Origin: Bartonella sp. MM73XJBT.G
GTDB taxonomy: Bacteria > Pseudomonadota > Alphaproteobacteria > Rhizobiales > Rhizobiaceae
Length of the DNA stretch: 64,000 bases
Direction of reading: 5' to 3'
NCBI RefSeq assembly: GCF_028618435.1
Contig: NZ_JAQISW010000001.1
Coordinates: 124,001-188,000, forward strand
Shown: piece after piece, positions 22,663 through 32,803 of the stretch
Position numbering within the stretch: position 1 is the first letter of the stretch
Layout: every line of letters begins with the position of its first letter
The notes under the pieces: generated by a model
What the model was told of the DNA's origin: nothing
The model's database searches: none
Seen by the model: the letters and a program-made list of their open reading frames with translations, nothing else
Made by a program: the position numbers and the translations under genes

Positions 22663-23661
22663 ATGCAACTTGATTGTGCACTTTATCAACATCCTAAACT
22701 TATTACTGTTTTTGGCGGATCTGGTTTTGTAGGACGTCATGTCGTTGAAACTTTGACTAAACGAGGATATCGCGTTCGTATCGCTGTTCGTTGTCCACAA
22801 AAAGCTTATTACATGCTCCAAATAGGAGAAGTTGGGCAAACCCAAATGCTTAAAACGGATATAAAGCATCGTGCCTCTGTTGGACGCGCATTACTTGGGG
22901 CTGATGCAGCAGTGTTTTTGCCTGGTAGTTTAAAACAAGCAAATCAATCCAATTTTAAAAGTACACAAATTGATGGCACTTACAATGTTGCTGAACTAAC
23001 AGCAGAAGCTGGTATTCCACTCATCTATATGTCAACACTTGTAGCTAACGAGAACGCTTCATGTCTTTATGCGCGTGTTAAATTTATGGGTGAGAAAATC
23101 ATTCATAACAAGCATTCTCAAGCAATTATTATCCGTCCTTCTGTTATCTTTGGACCAGAGGATTGTTTTTTTAACACCTTGGCAGATTTGTCACGTTTTT
23201 TACCCTTTATGCCTCTTTTTGGAGGGGGACAAAGTAAATTGCAACCCGTGTATGTTGGTGACGTTGCCGAGTTTATTGCGCGCGCTTTAGATGGTCAGGT
23301 TGCTTGGGGGAAAAATTATGATCTTGGAGGCCCCCAGATTATCACCTTCCAAAATGCTCTTGAAAATATATTCAAAATTATTCACCGTAAAAAAACACTC
23401 CTGTCCATGCCTCTTTCTGCAGGGTTATTGATTGGAGGAGTTTTGGGAATAATCGGTAAATTGCCTTTTATACCAACACTTGTAACAACTAATCAGATAC
23501 GCTTTTTGCAAATGGATAACATTGTTTCTCAAGAAGCTATAGAAAATGGATATACCTTAGAAGGTGTGGGAATTACTCCTAAAGCAATAGCTGCATCCTT
23601 GCCAAGTTATCTCTGGAGATTTCGTCCACATGGTCAATTTTCAAAAAACTTATTCGTCTAA
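22663..23661 (+). CDS. NDUFA9-like atypical short-chain dehydrogenase
   Basis: A 332-residue NAD(P)-binding Rossmann protein of the extended/atypical SDR group related to the mitochondrial complex I subunit NDUFA9. The nucleotide motif is TVFGGSGFVGRHVVETL (~17-33). The classical catalytic YxxxK is not in its usual form (LYARVKFMGEK), which fits a non-enzymatic or altered role. The IIRPSVIFGPEDCFFNTLA and VYVGDVAEFIARAL segments are typical of the family. In alphaproteobacteria such proteins are linked to complex I assembly or to quinone metabolism; there is no direct evidence here. It follows folC by 43 bases. Confidence 0.85.
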   Translation: MQLDCALYQHPKLITVFGGSGFVGRHVVETLTKRGYRVRIAVRCPQKAYYMLQIGEVGQTQMLKTDIKHRASVGRALLGADAAVFLPGSLKQANQSNFKSTQIDGTYNVAELTAEAGIPLIYMSTLVANENASCLYARVKFMGEKIIHNKHSQAIIIRPSVIFGPEDCFFNTLADLSRFLPFMPLFGGGQSKLQPVYVGDVAEFIARALDGQVAWGKNYDLGGPQIITFQNALENIFKIIHRKKTLLSMPLSAGLLIGGVLGIIGKLPFIPTLVTTNQIRFLQMDNIVSQEAIENGYTLEGVGITPKAIAASLPSYLWRFRPHGQFSKNLFV

Positions 23662-24250
23662 AATAAATTTTCCCAAATTTGCAGTCTTTTGATAAAAACT
23701 ATTGAAAATAGAAAAAGCGTCTCTTATAAACTGTTTTTATGCAAAAGCAAAGGCACCATAGGAATCTAGAAGAACTGGATATGGGTTACCTATTCATAAA
23801 TATAAAGACAACAATATATGGCTTTACGTTATATTATTTTGCTCAAAAGCTTAATCATGAAATGAAACGAGGTCATGATACCTTTTCTAAACAACCGCAT
23901 GAGCGAGGAAAATAAAAAGTATACTCTCTTTGATTATCCCTTAAAAAGTCGATTAAAAATTGTGAAGCAATGCATCATTTTTATTCTTTAAAAGGTATCT
24001 CTCTGAAGATTTTTAAAAGCTTTAAAGTTATGTAAAAAGGATAAAATTTTGTTTTTATAATAAGACTTTATCATGAGATCTCTTGTCCTCTTCGTAAATC
24101 GTTACTCAAATCCATAAATGCATGTTTCTTGCACAAATTTATAGAGATTTTAAAAGAGCCTTTTCACATAAAGAAGTCTTCTTCTTGTCTTGCATTTTTT
24201 TTTAATTTCTCCTACCGTCTTTTCAAAAACTGATTTTAAAGGAATGAGGA
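23662..24250. other. Gap upstream of ahcY
   Basis: 589 bp without a gene. A stretch near 23,818-23,850 (GGCTTTACGTTATATTATTTT) resembles a block of the dispersed repeat family (GGCTTTTACGCTATACTATT near 52.4 kb), so an eroded copy may lie here. I saw no SAM- or SAH-binding riboswitch fold ahead of ahcY by eye. Confidence 0.5.
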
Positions 24251-25648
24251 ATGACAGCTCAAGATTTTGTTGTCAAAGATATTACCCTTGCCGCTTATGG
24301 TCGTAAAGAACTTGATATTGCTGAAACTGAAATGCCTGGCTTGATGGCATGTCGCAAGGAATTTTCCTCCAATCAACCTTTGCGTGGTGCACGCATTTCT
24401 GGCTCATTGCATATGACAATTCAAACAGCTGTTTTAATTGAAACATTAAAAGCAATTGGCGCCGATATACGGTGGAGCTCTAGTAATATTTTTTCTACGC
24501 AAGATCATGCAGCAGCAGCTATCGCCGCAAGGGGTATTCCTGTATTTGCTGTGAAGGGTGAAACATTGGAAGAATATTGGACTTATATAGATGCCATTTT
24601 CCAATGGCCTGATGGTAATCCTTCCAATATGATTTTAGATGATGGAGCAGATGCCACAAACTATATTTTAACGGGAAGTCGTGCAGAACAAAATAAAGAT
24701 ATCCTCTCGCATCCCAAAACAGAAGAAGAAGAAATTTTTTTCAAACAAATCCAAAAGCGTATGGTTACAACGCCAGGATTTTTTACACGACAACGTGCAG
24801 CAATTAAAGGTGTAAGCGAAGAAACCACAACAGGTGTTAATCGTCTTTATCAATTACAAAAAGAAGGGCTTCTGCCTTTTCCTGCTATTAATGTCAATGA
24901 TAGCGTCACAAAATCAAAGTTTGATAATAAATATGGGTGTAAAGAATCATTGGTTGATGGTATTCGCCGTGGAACAGATGTGATGATTGCTGGTAAAACA
25001 GCCATTGTCTGTGGTTATGGTGACGTAGGAAAAGGTTCAGCGGCGTCACTGTCAGGTGCTGGGGCTCGTGTTAAAATAACAGAAATTGATCCTATTTGCG
25101 CGCTTCAAGCGGCTATGGATGGCTATGAAGTTGTTAATTTAGATGATGCTGCCTCCAGTGCTGATATTATCATCACAACAACAGGCAATAAAGATGTTGT
25201 CCGTTTAGATCATATGCGACAGTTAAAAGATATGTGTATTCTTGGCAATATTGGTCATTTTGATAATGAAATCCAAGTCGCAGCCCTTAGGAATTTGCCA
25301 TGGATCAATATTAAACCTCAAGTGGACATGATCACCTTTCCCGATGGAAAACGCATCATTTTGCTTTCTGAAGGGCGTTTGTTAAACCTCGGCAATGCGA
25401 CGGGGCATCCTTCTTTTGTCATGTCAACCTCATTTACCAACCAAGTTTTAGCGCAAATTGAACTTTTTACTCGTGCTGAACACTATAAAAATGAAGTCAC
25501 TGTTTTGCCTAAACATCTTGATGAAAAAGTTGCACGTCTCCATCTTGATCGATTAGGAATAAAACTAACTGTTTTATCAGAAGAACAAGCTGCTTATATT
25601 GGAGTTACACCGCAAGGACCTTATAAACCGAACCATTACCGTTACTAA
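24251..25648 (+). CDS. ahcY: S-adenosylhomocysteine hydrolase
   Basis: A 465-residue adenosylhomocysteinase that reversibly splits S-adenosylhomocysteine to adenosine and homocysteine and so clears the by-product of methylation. Landmarks: [27 protein letters not shown] near residue 85, the NAD-binding loop [12 protein letters not shown] (~255), HFDNEIQV, and the C-terminal PYKPNHYRY tail that closes the NAD site of the neighbouring subunit. Length includes the ~40-residue insertion seen in the alphaproteobacterial type. GGAATGAGG lies just before the ATG. The sensor kinase gene starts immediately after. Confidence 0.97.
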   Translation: MTAQDFVVKDITLAAYGRKELDIAETEMPGLMACRKEFSSNQPLRGARISGSLHMTIQTAVLIETLKAIGADIRWSSSNIFSTQDHAAAAIAARGIPVFAVKGETLEEYWTYIDAIFQWPDGNPSNMILDDGADATNYILTGSRAEQNKDILSHPKTEEEEIFFKQIQKRMVTTPGFFTRQRAAIKGVSEETTTGVNRLYQLQKEGLLPFPAINVNDSVTKSKFDNKYGCKESLVDGIRRGTDVMIAGKTAIVCGYGDVGKGSAASLSGAGARVKITEIDPICALQAAMDGYEVVNLDDAASSADIIITTTGNKDVVRLDHMRQLKDMCILGNIGHFDNEIQVAALRNLPWINIKPQVDMITFPDGKRIILLSEGRLLNLGNATGHPSFVMSTSFTNQVLAQIELFTRAEHYKNEVTVLPKHLDEKVARLHLDRLGIKLTVLSEEQAAYIGVTPQGPYKPNHYRY

Positions 25649-25649
25649 A

Positions 25650-28148
25650 ATGCTTCCTTGGGTTAAAAAAGGGAAAAATGTCGTGCTCAGCTTTAGTGAC
25701 CATCCCCCCAAAGAAAAAGCTCAAAAAATGATTCGAATCTGCACACATATCTTTTGCTTTTTTTTCTTTTTTTCTCCAACACGCACTGTTGCTCAGTCGT
25801 TGGAAGATTATTTACCATTTTCCTTTACTTTGCCTAATGGTCCATGGCTGCTTTTAGCACTGTGTGGAGGAATTTCTTGTGCTTCATTTTTTACGTGCAT
25901 GGCTGTTATTATGCATGCAAAAAAAGCAACACAGAAGCCTTTAAATATAATTCAAAAAGATTTTTCTGAAAAACTTAAATATTATGAATGGCTTCTGGAA
26001 GAAACCGAACAATTCCTTCTTATTTGGGAAAATCCAAAATCCTTGCCTCATGTCGTTGGGGGCCTTTCCACATTGCAAAAAATAGGTATTGTTCAGCAAG
26101 ATTTTCAGCGCTTTGAACTCTGGGTTGAAGAAAATTCTCTGCGAGAACTTGATTATGCATTGACTCAACTGCGTTGTAAATGTCACCCTTTTGAGCTTTC
26201 TATAACCACCACAAATAATGTGCTGCTACAAGTTACAGGGGTTATCGCAGGAACAGTCGCTATTGCTCGTTTTCAAGATATCTCAAAACAGCAGAGCGAA
26301 AATGCTCGTTTACAGAAAGATATTGCCCGTCTTCTTACTGAACTGAGAATGCAGCGTAATCTTCTTGATCTTATTCAAGAGCCTGTATGGATAAAAGATT
26401 GCGGAGGAAAAATTTGTTTTATCAATCGCGCCTTTAGAGAAATGACAAACTTTCGTGAAGATAGTGATGAAGTGGGCGATCTTTTCAATGAAAACACACA
26501 ACGCACAACAGATGCAACAGAAACAATTTTTCAAGAACATGTTCATACCGTCATTGATGGTGAACGGCGCCGTTTTCACCTCACACGTCTCACAACTGCC
26601 GAAGGCATGGCTGCTTTTGCACGTGATGACAGCGACTATGAAAATCTTGCTCATGAATTAAGATATGTTCTTCAAAGCCATTGTGAAACCCTTGACCAAA
26701 TCTCAACAGCTGTAGCTATTTTTGATACAAACCAAAAATTAAAATTTTGCAATCACGCTTTTAAAGTTTTATGGCCGTTAGAAAGCTCCTTTTTAGAAAG
26801 TGAACCAAGCCATACATTATTTCTTGAACGTTTACGTGAAAAAGGACTCATTGCTGAACATCCTGATTGGCGCGCGTGGAAAGAAGAACTTTTTAAAGCC
26901 TATCGGCAAACAGAATCGAACCAACAAATTTGGAATCTTCCAGATGGCCGTACGGTGCGTGTTGTCTCGAATCCTCATCCACAAGGAGGGGTCACATGGC
27001 TTTATGAAAACCTTACAGAAAAAATTGATCTTGAGCGCCGTTATAATACACTTATTAAAATACAAGGTGAAACACTTGATAAACTTTCTGAAGGTGTGGT
27101 CGTTTTTGGTGCTGATGGACGCCTTCGTTTATCAAATCCTTCCCTATCGAAATTGTGGTCGCTTCCTTATAATTTACTGGTAGAAGGGACCCATATTACA
27201 CAGTTAAAAAGCCATTGTTCAGCCTTAACCGTGCGACAAGAATGGGATCAATTTACCAAATTCATTACCGGTTTTGCTGAAAAACGTGAAACATTTTCGG
27301 GTCGTATAGATCTTAAAAATGATATGATTATTGACTATACTTTAGTCCCTCTTCCCGATGGACAAACGATGCTTACTTTTGTAAATGTTACAGACACTGT
27401 CCATGTTGCACGTGCTCTTCAAGAAAGAAATGAAGCCTTAGAAAGTGCAGATCGTTTGCGTAATGAATTTGTCCAACATGTTTCCTATGAATTACGCACA
27501 CCTCTCACCAATATTATTGGATTTTCGGATATTTTACGGGATCAAATTTTCGGTTCTATCAATGAACGTCAACAAGAGTATCTTGGGCACATTCATTCAG
27601 AATCAGGAACTCTTTTAAATATTGTGAACGATATTCTTGATCTTGCCACCCTTGATGCAGGCATTATGGAGTTAGATATAAAACCAGTTAACATTGCCGA
27701 TGCTATGATACAAGCAGTAACACGTGTAGCAGATCGCCTCAATGGACGCCATATTACACTTTTACAACAAATTTCTCCTTCCTTAAATTCTATTTCAGCT
27801 GACGAAAAACGCTTACATCAAATTTTTGTGAATGTTCTAAGTAATGCTATTAATTTTGCAACAGAGGCGAGCACTATTGAATTTTGTGCCGATGAAAAAG
27901 ATGGTAACATCGTCTTTAGCGTTCACAATGAGGGCTCTGACATCCCTAAAGACATTCTTGATCGTATTTTTAAACGTTTTTCTTCCCATTCACACCATGG
28001 CGGGCGTGCAGGAGCAGGACTTGGTCTTTCACTTGTGAAAAGTTTTGTTGAGCTACACGGTGGACATGTTGAAATTTTTACCGGTACAGGACAAGGAACA
28101 ACAGTTGAGTGTTTTTTCCCCCTCCCCAAAGGAGATAAGATTTTTTAA
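25650..28148 (+). CDS. PAS-domain sensor histidine kinase
   Basis: A ~832-residue membrane-associated histidine kinase. A signal-like segment (FCFFFFFSPTRTVAQ) and a membrane span (WLLLALCGGISCASFFTCM, ~residues 63-82) are followed by a coiled linker and several PAS-like modules (for example LDLIQEPVWIKDCGGKICFI and ISTAVAIFDTNQKLKFCN). The HisKA dimerisation helix has its phosphorylatable histidine in FVQHVSYELRTPL (~residue 610). The ATPase domain shows the N box NVLSNAINFA (~728) and the G box GAGLGLSLVKSF (~787). No receiver domain and no response-regulator gene nearby, so the partner is unknown. Start is uncertain: ATG 25650 follows the ahcY stop by one base, and ATG 25728 is another option. 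It overlaps tsaE by one base (TAATG). Confidence 0.88.
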   Translation: MLPWVKKGKNVVLSFSDHPPKEKAQKMIRICTHIFCFFFFFSPTRTVAQSLEDYLPFSFTLPNGPWLLLALCGGISCASFFTCMAVIMHAKKATQKPLNIIQKDFSEKLKYYEWLLEETEQFLLIWENPKSLPHVVGGLSTLQKIGIVQQDFQRFELWVEENSLRELDYALTQLRCKCHPFELSITTTNNVLLQVTGVIAGTVAIARFQDISKQQSENARLQKDIARLLTELRMQRNLLDLIQEPVWIKDCGGKICFINRAFREMTNFREDSDEVGDLFNENTQRTTDATETIFQEHVHTVIDGERRRFHLTRLTTAEGMAAFARDDSDYENLAHELRYVLQSHCETLDQISTAVAIFDTNQKLKFCNHAFKVLWPLESSFLESEPSHTLFLERLREKGLIAEHPDWRAWKEELFKAYRQTESNQQIWNLPDGRTVRVVSNPHPQGGVTWLYENLTEKIDLERRYNTLIKIQGETLDKLSEGVVVFGADGRLRLSNPSLSKLWSLPYNLLVEGTHITQLKSHCSALTVRQEWDQFTKFITGFAEKRETFSGRIDLKNDMIIDYTLVPLPDGQTMLTFVNVTDTVHVARALQERNEALESADRLRNEFVQHVSYELRTPLTNIIGFSDILRDQIFGSINERQQEYLGHIHSESGTLLNIVNDILDLATLDAGIMELDIKPVNIADAMIQAVTRVADRLNGRHITLLQQISPSLNSISADEKRLHQIFVNVLSNAINFATEASTIEFCADEKDGNIVFSVHNEGSDIPKDILDRIFKRFSSHSHHGGRAGAGLGLSLVKSFVELHGGHVEIFTGTGQGTTVECFFPLPKGDKIF

Positions 28149-28627
28149 TGGAAGTCTTAATGAATTTTGATTTTTTTCTTGAAAATGAAGAGGCAACAAA
28201 GATTTTTGCAAAAAATTTAGCCCTTTCTTTAAAGCCGGGGGATCTTGTGACGCTGCAAGGGGACCTTGGAACTGGAAAATCAACCATTGCACGGACAATC
28301 ATCCAAACGCTTGCAAACAATGACACGATGGAGGTTCCAAGCCCTACTTTTACTCTTGTGCAAAGCTATCAACTTCCACAGTTTGAAATTATTCATGCTG
28401 ATCTTTATCGCCTTTCTATGGTAGAGGAAATTGATGAATTAGGGCTTCATGAAGCACGTGAGAAAAATATTTTACTCGTTGAATGGCCAGAGAGAAGTGC
28501 AGACCTTTTAGAGATTGCCACTTTTGCACTCGCCTTACAATATAAAGCACAGGGACGTCATGTGACATTGAGATCAGCACAACATTCTATTGAACGTTTG
28601 CAACAATCTTTTGCAATTCGTCCATAA
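28148..28627 (+). CDS. tsaE: tRNA threonylcarbamoyladenosine biosynthesis ATPase TsaE
   Basis: A 159-residue P-loop ATPase that works with TsaB and TsaD to place the t6A modification on ANN-decoding tRNAs. The Walker A loop is LQGDLGTGKSTIART (~36-50). The family motifs EVPSPTFTLVQSY and HADLYRL (with the catalytic-site histidine and aspartate) follow, then LLVEWPER. The start codon overlaps the kinase stop (TAATG); a second ATG at 28160 could also serve. In other Rhizobiales this gene is followed by aminoglycoside-phosphotransferase-like and nucleotidyltransferase genes before addB; those are missing here. Confidence 0.95.
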   Translation: MEVLMNFDFFLENEEATKIFAKNLALSLKPGDLVTLQGDLGTGKSTIARTIIQTLANNDTMEVPSPTFTLVQSYQLPQFEIIHADLYRLSMVEEIDELGLHEAREKNILLVEWPERSADLLEIATFALALQYKAQGRHVTLRSAQHSIERLQQSFAIRP

Positions 28628-28745
28628 AAAATATCGACATAATCATGCATAACAGCGTGGATTCTTAAAAGTATTAAAATAAATGCATCTAACTTTTTGA
28701 TTTAATTAACTCTCTACTACTAATATATTTTAGAAAAGAATGTTT

Positions 28746-28782
28746 GAAAAAATCAAAAGGAGAGATAAAATTTCTCCCCTTT
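28746..28782 (-). terminator. Rho-independent terminator of trxA
   Basis: Read on the minus strand: AAAGGGGAGA, 7-nt loop, TCTCTCCTTT (10-bp stem with one G-U pair) followed by TGATTTTTT. The arms on the plus strand are 28756-28765 and 28773-28782. On the plus strand the stem has an A-C mismatch and no U run, so it serves trxA, not tsaE. Confidence 0.7.
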
Positions 28783-28787
28783 ATCGT

Positions 28788-28817
28788 TATTGCTCGTTTT
28801 CAAGATATGTCAAAACA
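28788..28817 (+). repeat. 30-nt near-copy of a sensor-kinase gene segment
   Basis: TATTGCTCGTTTTCAAGATA and the next ten bases match 26261-26290, inside the kinase gene 2.5 kb upstream, at 29 of 30 positions. It lies in the non-coding gap between tsaE and trxA, next to the trxA stop. Confidence 0.75.
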
Positions 28818-28826
28818 ATTGTGGCA

Positions 28827-29150
28827 TTAACTAAGCCCATCTTTTATCCACTCAGAAAGACGTCCTTTAGAGGTAGCGCCAACCATATTTGATGAGACAT
28901 TTCCGTTTTTAAACATCAATAATGTAGGGATAGAGCGTACTCCATATTGGGTCGCCAATTCCGGATTTTCATCAATATTTACTTTAGTAATTTTAACTTG
29001 ATTTTGCATTTCCGTTGAAACTTCATCTAAAATTGGAGCAATCATTTTGCAGGGACCGCACCATTCTGCCCAAAAATCAACCACAACAGGGATAGAAGAG
29101 GTTAGAACCTCACTTTCGAAATTGTCTTTATCAACTTTTATACACGTCAT
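28827..29150 (-). CDS. trxA: Thioredoxin
   Basis: A 107-residue thioredoxin, the general protein disulfide reductase of the cytoplasm. The active site is [16 protein letters not shown] (WCGPCK at ~30-35); the buried [11 protein letters not shown] and the cis-proline loop [11 protein letters not shown] are present. I place the start at ATG 29150, which has AAGGA seven bases upstream and gives the normal thioredoxin length, rather than at the GTG seven codons earlier. It lies next to addA as in other Rhizobiales and has its own terminator. Confidence 0.96.
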   Translation of the reverse strand: MTCIKVDKDNFESEVLTSSIPVVVDFWAEWCGPCKMIAPILDEVSTEMQNQVKITKVNIDENPELATQYGVRSIPTLLMFKNGNVSSNMVGATSKGRLSEWIKDGLS

Positions 29151-29324
29151 TGATTTATCCTTTATACTCACTTTTTATAGATTGGTATGATAGCAATTCA
29201 TATCAAGTTATTGCAAAGATAAATTATTAAAGGGGTTTTCTGCACCAAAAATTGTGGAGCGTGTTTATTTGAGCAATTTTATTAAAGTAAAAAGCGTAAA
29301 GATACTTTGAAGAGAAGAAATAAT

Positions 29325-32300
29325 TTATAAGGCAATTTCATTAAGAAATGCCTCAAGCTTTTCTGGGAGAAGTTTAAAAATTTTAGCTTCTTTACTGTAG
29401 ATAAGTAAAGCTTGGACATCTTTACCGGGATGAATAGCTTGTAATAATTTTCGATAAAGAGCCATTTGCAACCAATAATGAGGAGCAATAGCAGCTTCAT
29501 TTTCTGGTGGGTATCCTGTTTTAAAATCAGCAAAGATAATGCTGTCTTGCGTGATGTAGAGACGGTCAATTTGACCAGAAATTGCTTGTTCTTTTCCTCG
29601 AATTTTTACAATACCCATTAAAGGAACCTCAGCACGTGAATGCTCAGAGAAGAGGGGTTTGAGATAAACATGATTTAACATTTTCCAAACATGGCGAAGA
29701 GCATCTTCTCTTTGGCTTTCCTCCCAATGAGAGGCTTTGATATTGAGATAGTTTCGAGCATAATCTTGACGTTTTTGTGGGGGGCAGTCAGGTAGATATT
29801 GTAATAATCGGTGAATGAGATGACCATATTCAATGTAAAAAGCTCTATTGGTGTTTGTTTCTCCTAAAACAGGTGAAGTGAAAAGTTGTTTTGGGCTTGA
29901 AGAAAGATCTCTATCAGCTTCAATGGAAAGGCTTGCGAGAGAGGGTTTTAACGGTTTCGGGAGCATTGGTTCTGCTGGTACTTTATGAGAGAAAAAAACA
30001 GGCAAAGGTGGTAAGGTTTGACTCTCAGCGAAAGCGACTTCTTGGTTTATAGGAGCAGCAGCAGAAGATGTAATGCAATAACGCCAAGCTGAAATATCTT
30101 CTGCAGGGCCTTTTATAGCAACCGCATGGGGTTTAAGGGCGTTTTTTACCAGTTGTAGCCATGTATCAGAGAGCGTTTTTTTACCGTTATATCCACAAAC
30201 AAATAAACGATCTTCAGCGCGTGTCATTCCCACGTAAAGAAGGCGCCTATACTCTTCTTCAGCACGTTCTTTTAAATGTGAAATTGCTTTTTTAGAGAGT
30301 TTTGTATCAAACTTTTCATTGGGGCGCCAAACAAAAGCTTGTTGTCCGTTCTCTTGTGCATTGTCTAAAGACACTTTAAGCAAATGAGGCGCATGCTGAG
30401 GGTGCCAAATCTCACTACCAGGATCAACCAAAAATACAACAGCAGCTTCTAGTCCTTTTGCAGCATGAACAGTCATGATGCGAATTTCTTCATTGTTTTG
30501 TTCAAATTCACGTTTAATTTCTGGTTCGCTTGCACTTAATGTTTCTAAAAAAGCTTGTAATCCTGGTAATCCTGTTTTTTGAATGTTAAGTGTATAATCC
30601 ATAAAAGCATCGAGCACATCATTGGCTTCAGATCCTAAACGAGACAGAATTTTTTGTCTTCCCTTATCATTATTCAAAATATGGCTATAAAACTCGAAAA
30701 CTGGTATTTTATCCACTAAAGCGCGATAATGATTCAGCTTTTCAAAAGCATCTTTTAAAGATGCTTTCAATGATGCGTGCGTACATAAGCTTTGCCAAAG
30801 AGAGCCGGTGCGGTGCGCGGCAAGCTGATAGAGTTCCTCTTCACTAAAAGCAAAAAGGGGGCTTTTTAATACGCAAGCAAGAGAAAGATCATCTTGTGGC
30901 TGCAAAACAAAACGTGCAAGCGCCATTAAATCACGGATACTAATATGTTTGGTGAGTTGTAAACGATCAGCCCCTGCTACCGGAATATTAAGCTGTTTAA
31001 GAGCCCGGGAAAGAGCTGAGACAAATTTACCACGTTTACGGACCAAGATCATAATATCACTTGCCCGTATTAAACGTCCCTTTGTTGGAAGCATTTCGCC
31101 TTTTTGTAACCAACCAGCAATCGTTTCAGCAATTTTTTCTGCTAAACGCACTTCAGGTGTATCTAAATGACCAACGCTTAAATGCCAATCACGCGGAAAT
31201 TCGCTTGTTTCTTTGGAAATGGCATCCCATATAACAACCTCACCGGGACTATGAACACGAATAGCTTCATGCACCGTTTTTGTATTTTCTGCTGAAAGTC
31301 CTTTATAGTTTTCTGGTGTTTCAAAAACAAGATCAACGCTTTTAAGAACATCTGCTGTCGAGCGAAAAGAATAATGTAGTTGTATTTTTTCAAATTGCTG
31401 ATTTGTTTGCTGCGCTTTTTTTTGAATGATTCGTCCATTTGCAGCAAAATTTTCTGGAGCAGCACCTTGAAAAGAATAAATAGATTGCTTTTCATCTCCA
31501 ACAGCAAAAAGAGTCCGTATATTTGTTCGTTGGCTATACCCGGAGAAAAATTCTTGCGCCAACAGTTGAATAATTTGCCACTGCTCAGGGTTGGTGTCTT
31601 GTGCTTCATCAAGTAGAATATGATCAAGCCCCTGATCAAGTTTATAATGTACCCATTGGCTTGCACCTTTGCGCTGTAACAAATGAAGCGTACGCTCAAT
31701 AAGGTCATCAAAGTCTAACAAACCATTGGCCTTTTTTAGATTCGTATAAATTTCGAGATAAATGGCACAGAGCTGAAAAGCAGCCATATTGAGGGTAGCA
31801 ACCTTTGCGCATTGGTATTTTTCTAAAAGAACAGAAAGCTTGCTTTGTTTATCTTCAAGCATTTGTTGAATAAAAGGCCAAATTTCATCTGACTTTTTAC
31901 GAAATAAATGTGAAAAATTACACGGCTCACCTTTTGTTTTAAAATAAATATCAGAGACAACATTAATAATATTGGCCTCATCACGCATCTCTCTCAATTG
32001 GGAAAATTTTTCAACCATATCTTTCAGACGTTGACTGCCATTGGTTTCACAATGTTTAAGAGCATAAAGAGGAAGGTGTGCGGTTTGTTGAATTTGTTCT
32101 AATAAGTATTGATTTGTTTCATCAGGCGCTAAGTTAAAAAGCGCGCGCAATTTTTCTTCTCCATTTTCAGACAGAAGAGAAGATAAAAAATCAGAGAGTT
32201 TATGTTGCTTTTCAACGACTTCATAGAGCAATTGATTAAAAGTATGTTCGCTAATAACTTGAAGTAACTGTTGCAAAGCAGGTTGTACATCACGACGCGC

Positions 32301-32801
32301 TAAAAGTTGGCGACGAGATTCTTGTCGTAATTTTTGGCGACTGATATCATCGGGGAGTTCAAAATGCCCTGCAATATTGGCTTCTAACATAAATTGATGC
32401 AAGAGAGATTCACAAAAAGCATGAATCGTTTGAATTTTCAAACCACCAGGTGTTTCGAGAGCACGCGCGAAGAGTTGTCGTGCATAAATTAATTTTTGCG
32501 CATTGACAGGTTTATTTTCAAAGCGTGTTAAGGTTTCTTGCAACTGTGTATCATCGAGTTCATTCCAACTAGAAAGTATGCGAAAAATTCGTGATTGCAT
32601 CACAGCCGCAGCAGCTCTTGTATAAGTAAGGCATAAAATACGTGCTGGAGGCGTACCATTTAAAAGCAAACGAATAACACGTTCACTTAAAACGTGGGTT
32701 TTTCCAGATCCAGCATTAGCAGAAACCCACACGTTTTTTTGAGGATGTGTTGCCGTTGCTTGTGCATCAAGAGCGGCTTCAGGAATAGAAAAAAAACTCA
32801 T
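29325..32801 (-). CDS. addA: Double-strand break repair helicase-nuclease AddA
   Basis: A 1158-residue AddA of the alphaproteobacterial type. With AddB it resects double-strand breaks for RecA-dependent repair, taking the place of RecBCD. It is a UvrD-like superfamily 1 helicase: Walker A SANAGSGKTHVLSERV (~28-43), Walker B region DHILLDEAQDTNPEQW, QSIYSFQGA, and motif V/VI segments IMTVHAAKGLEA and LLYVGMTRAEDRL. The C-terminal RecB-type nuclease has the SGQIDRLY and FADFKTGYPP motifs (~1075-1100). It starts at ATG 32801, two bases after the addB stop, so the two genes form one transcription and translation unit. Confidence 0.96.
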   Translation of the reverse strand: MSFFSIPEAALDAQATATHPQKNVWVSANAGSGKTHVLSERVIRLLLNGTPPARILCLTYTRAAAAVMQSRIFRILSSWNELDDTQLQETLTRFENKPVNAQKLIYARQLFARALETPGGLKIQTIHAFCESLLHQFMLEANIAGHFELPDDISRQKLRQESRRQLLARRDVQPALQQLLQVISEHTFNQLLYEVVEKQHKLSDFLSSLLSENGEEKLRALFNLAPDETNQYLLEQIQQTAHLPLYALKHCETNGSQRLKDMVEKFSQLREMRDEANIINVVSDIYFKTKGEPCNFSHLFRKKSDEIWPFIQQMLEDKQSKLSVLLEKYQCAKVATLNMAAFQLCAIYLEIYTNLKKANGLLDFDDLIERTLHLLQRKGASQWVHYKLDQGLDHILLDEAQDTNPEQWQIIQLLAQEFFSGYSQRTNIRTLFAVGDEKQSIYSFQGAAPENFAANGRIIQKKAQQTNQQFEKIQLHYSFRSTADVLKSVDLVFETPENYKGLSAENTKTVHEAIRVHSPGEVVIWDAISKETSEFPRDWHLSVGHLDTPEVRLAEKIAETIAGWLQKGEMLPTKGRLIRASDIMILVRKRGKFVSALSRALKQLNIPVAGADRLQLTKHISIRDLMALARFVLQPQDDLSLACVLKSPLFAFSEEELYQLAAHRTGSLWQSLCTHASLKASLKDAFEKLNHYRALVDKIPVFEFYSHILNNDKGRQKILSRLGSEANDVLDAFMDYTLNIQKTGLPGLQAFLETLSASEPEIKREFEQNNEEIRIMTVHAAKGLEAAVVFLVDPGSEIWHPQHAPHLLKVSLDNAQENGQQAFVWRPNEKFDTKLSKKAISHLKERAEEEYRRLLYVGMTRAEDRLFVCGYNGKKTLSDTWLQLVKNALKPHAVAIKGPAEDISAWRYCITSSAAAPINQEVAFAESQTLPPLPVFFSHKVPAEPMLPKPLKPSLASLSIEADRDLSSSPKQLFTSPVLGETNTNRAFYIEYGHLIHRLLQYLPDCPPQKRQDYARNYLNIKASHWEESQREDALRHVWKMLNHVYLKPLFSEHSRAEVPLMGIVKIRGKEQAISGQIDRLYITQDSIIFADFKTGYPPENEAAIAPHYWLQMALYRKLLQAIHPGKDVQALLIYSKEAKIFKLLPEKLEAFLNEIAL

Positions 32802-32803
32802 GA

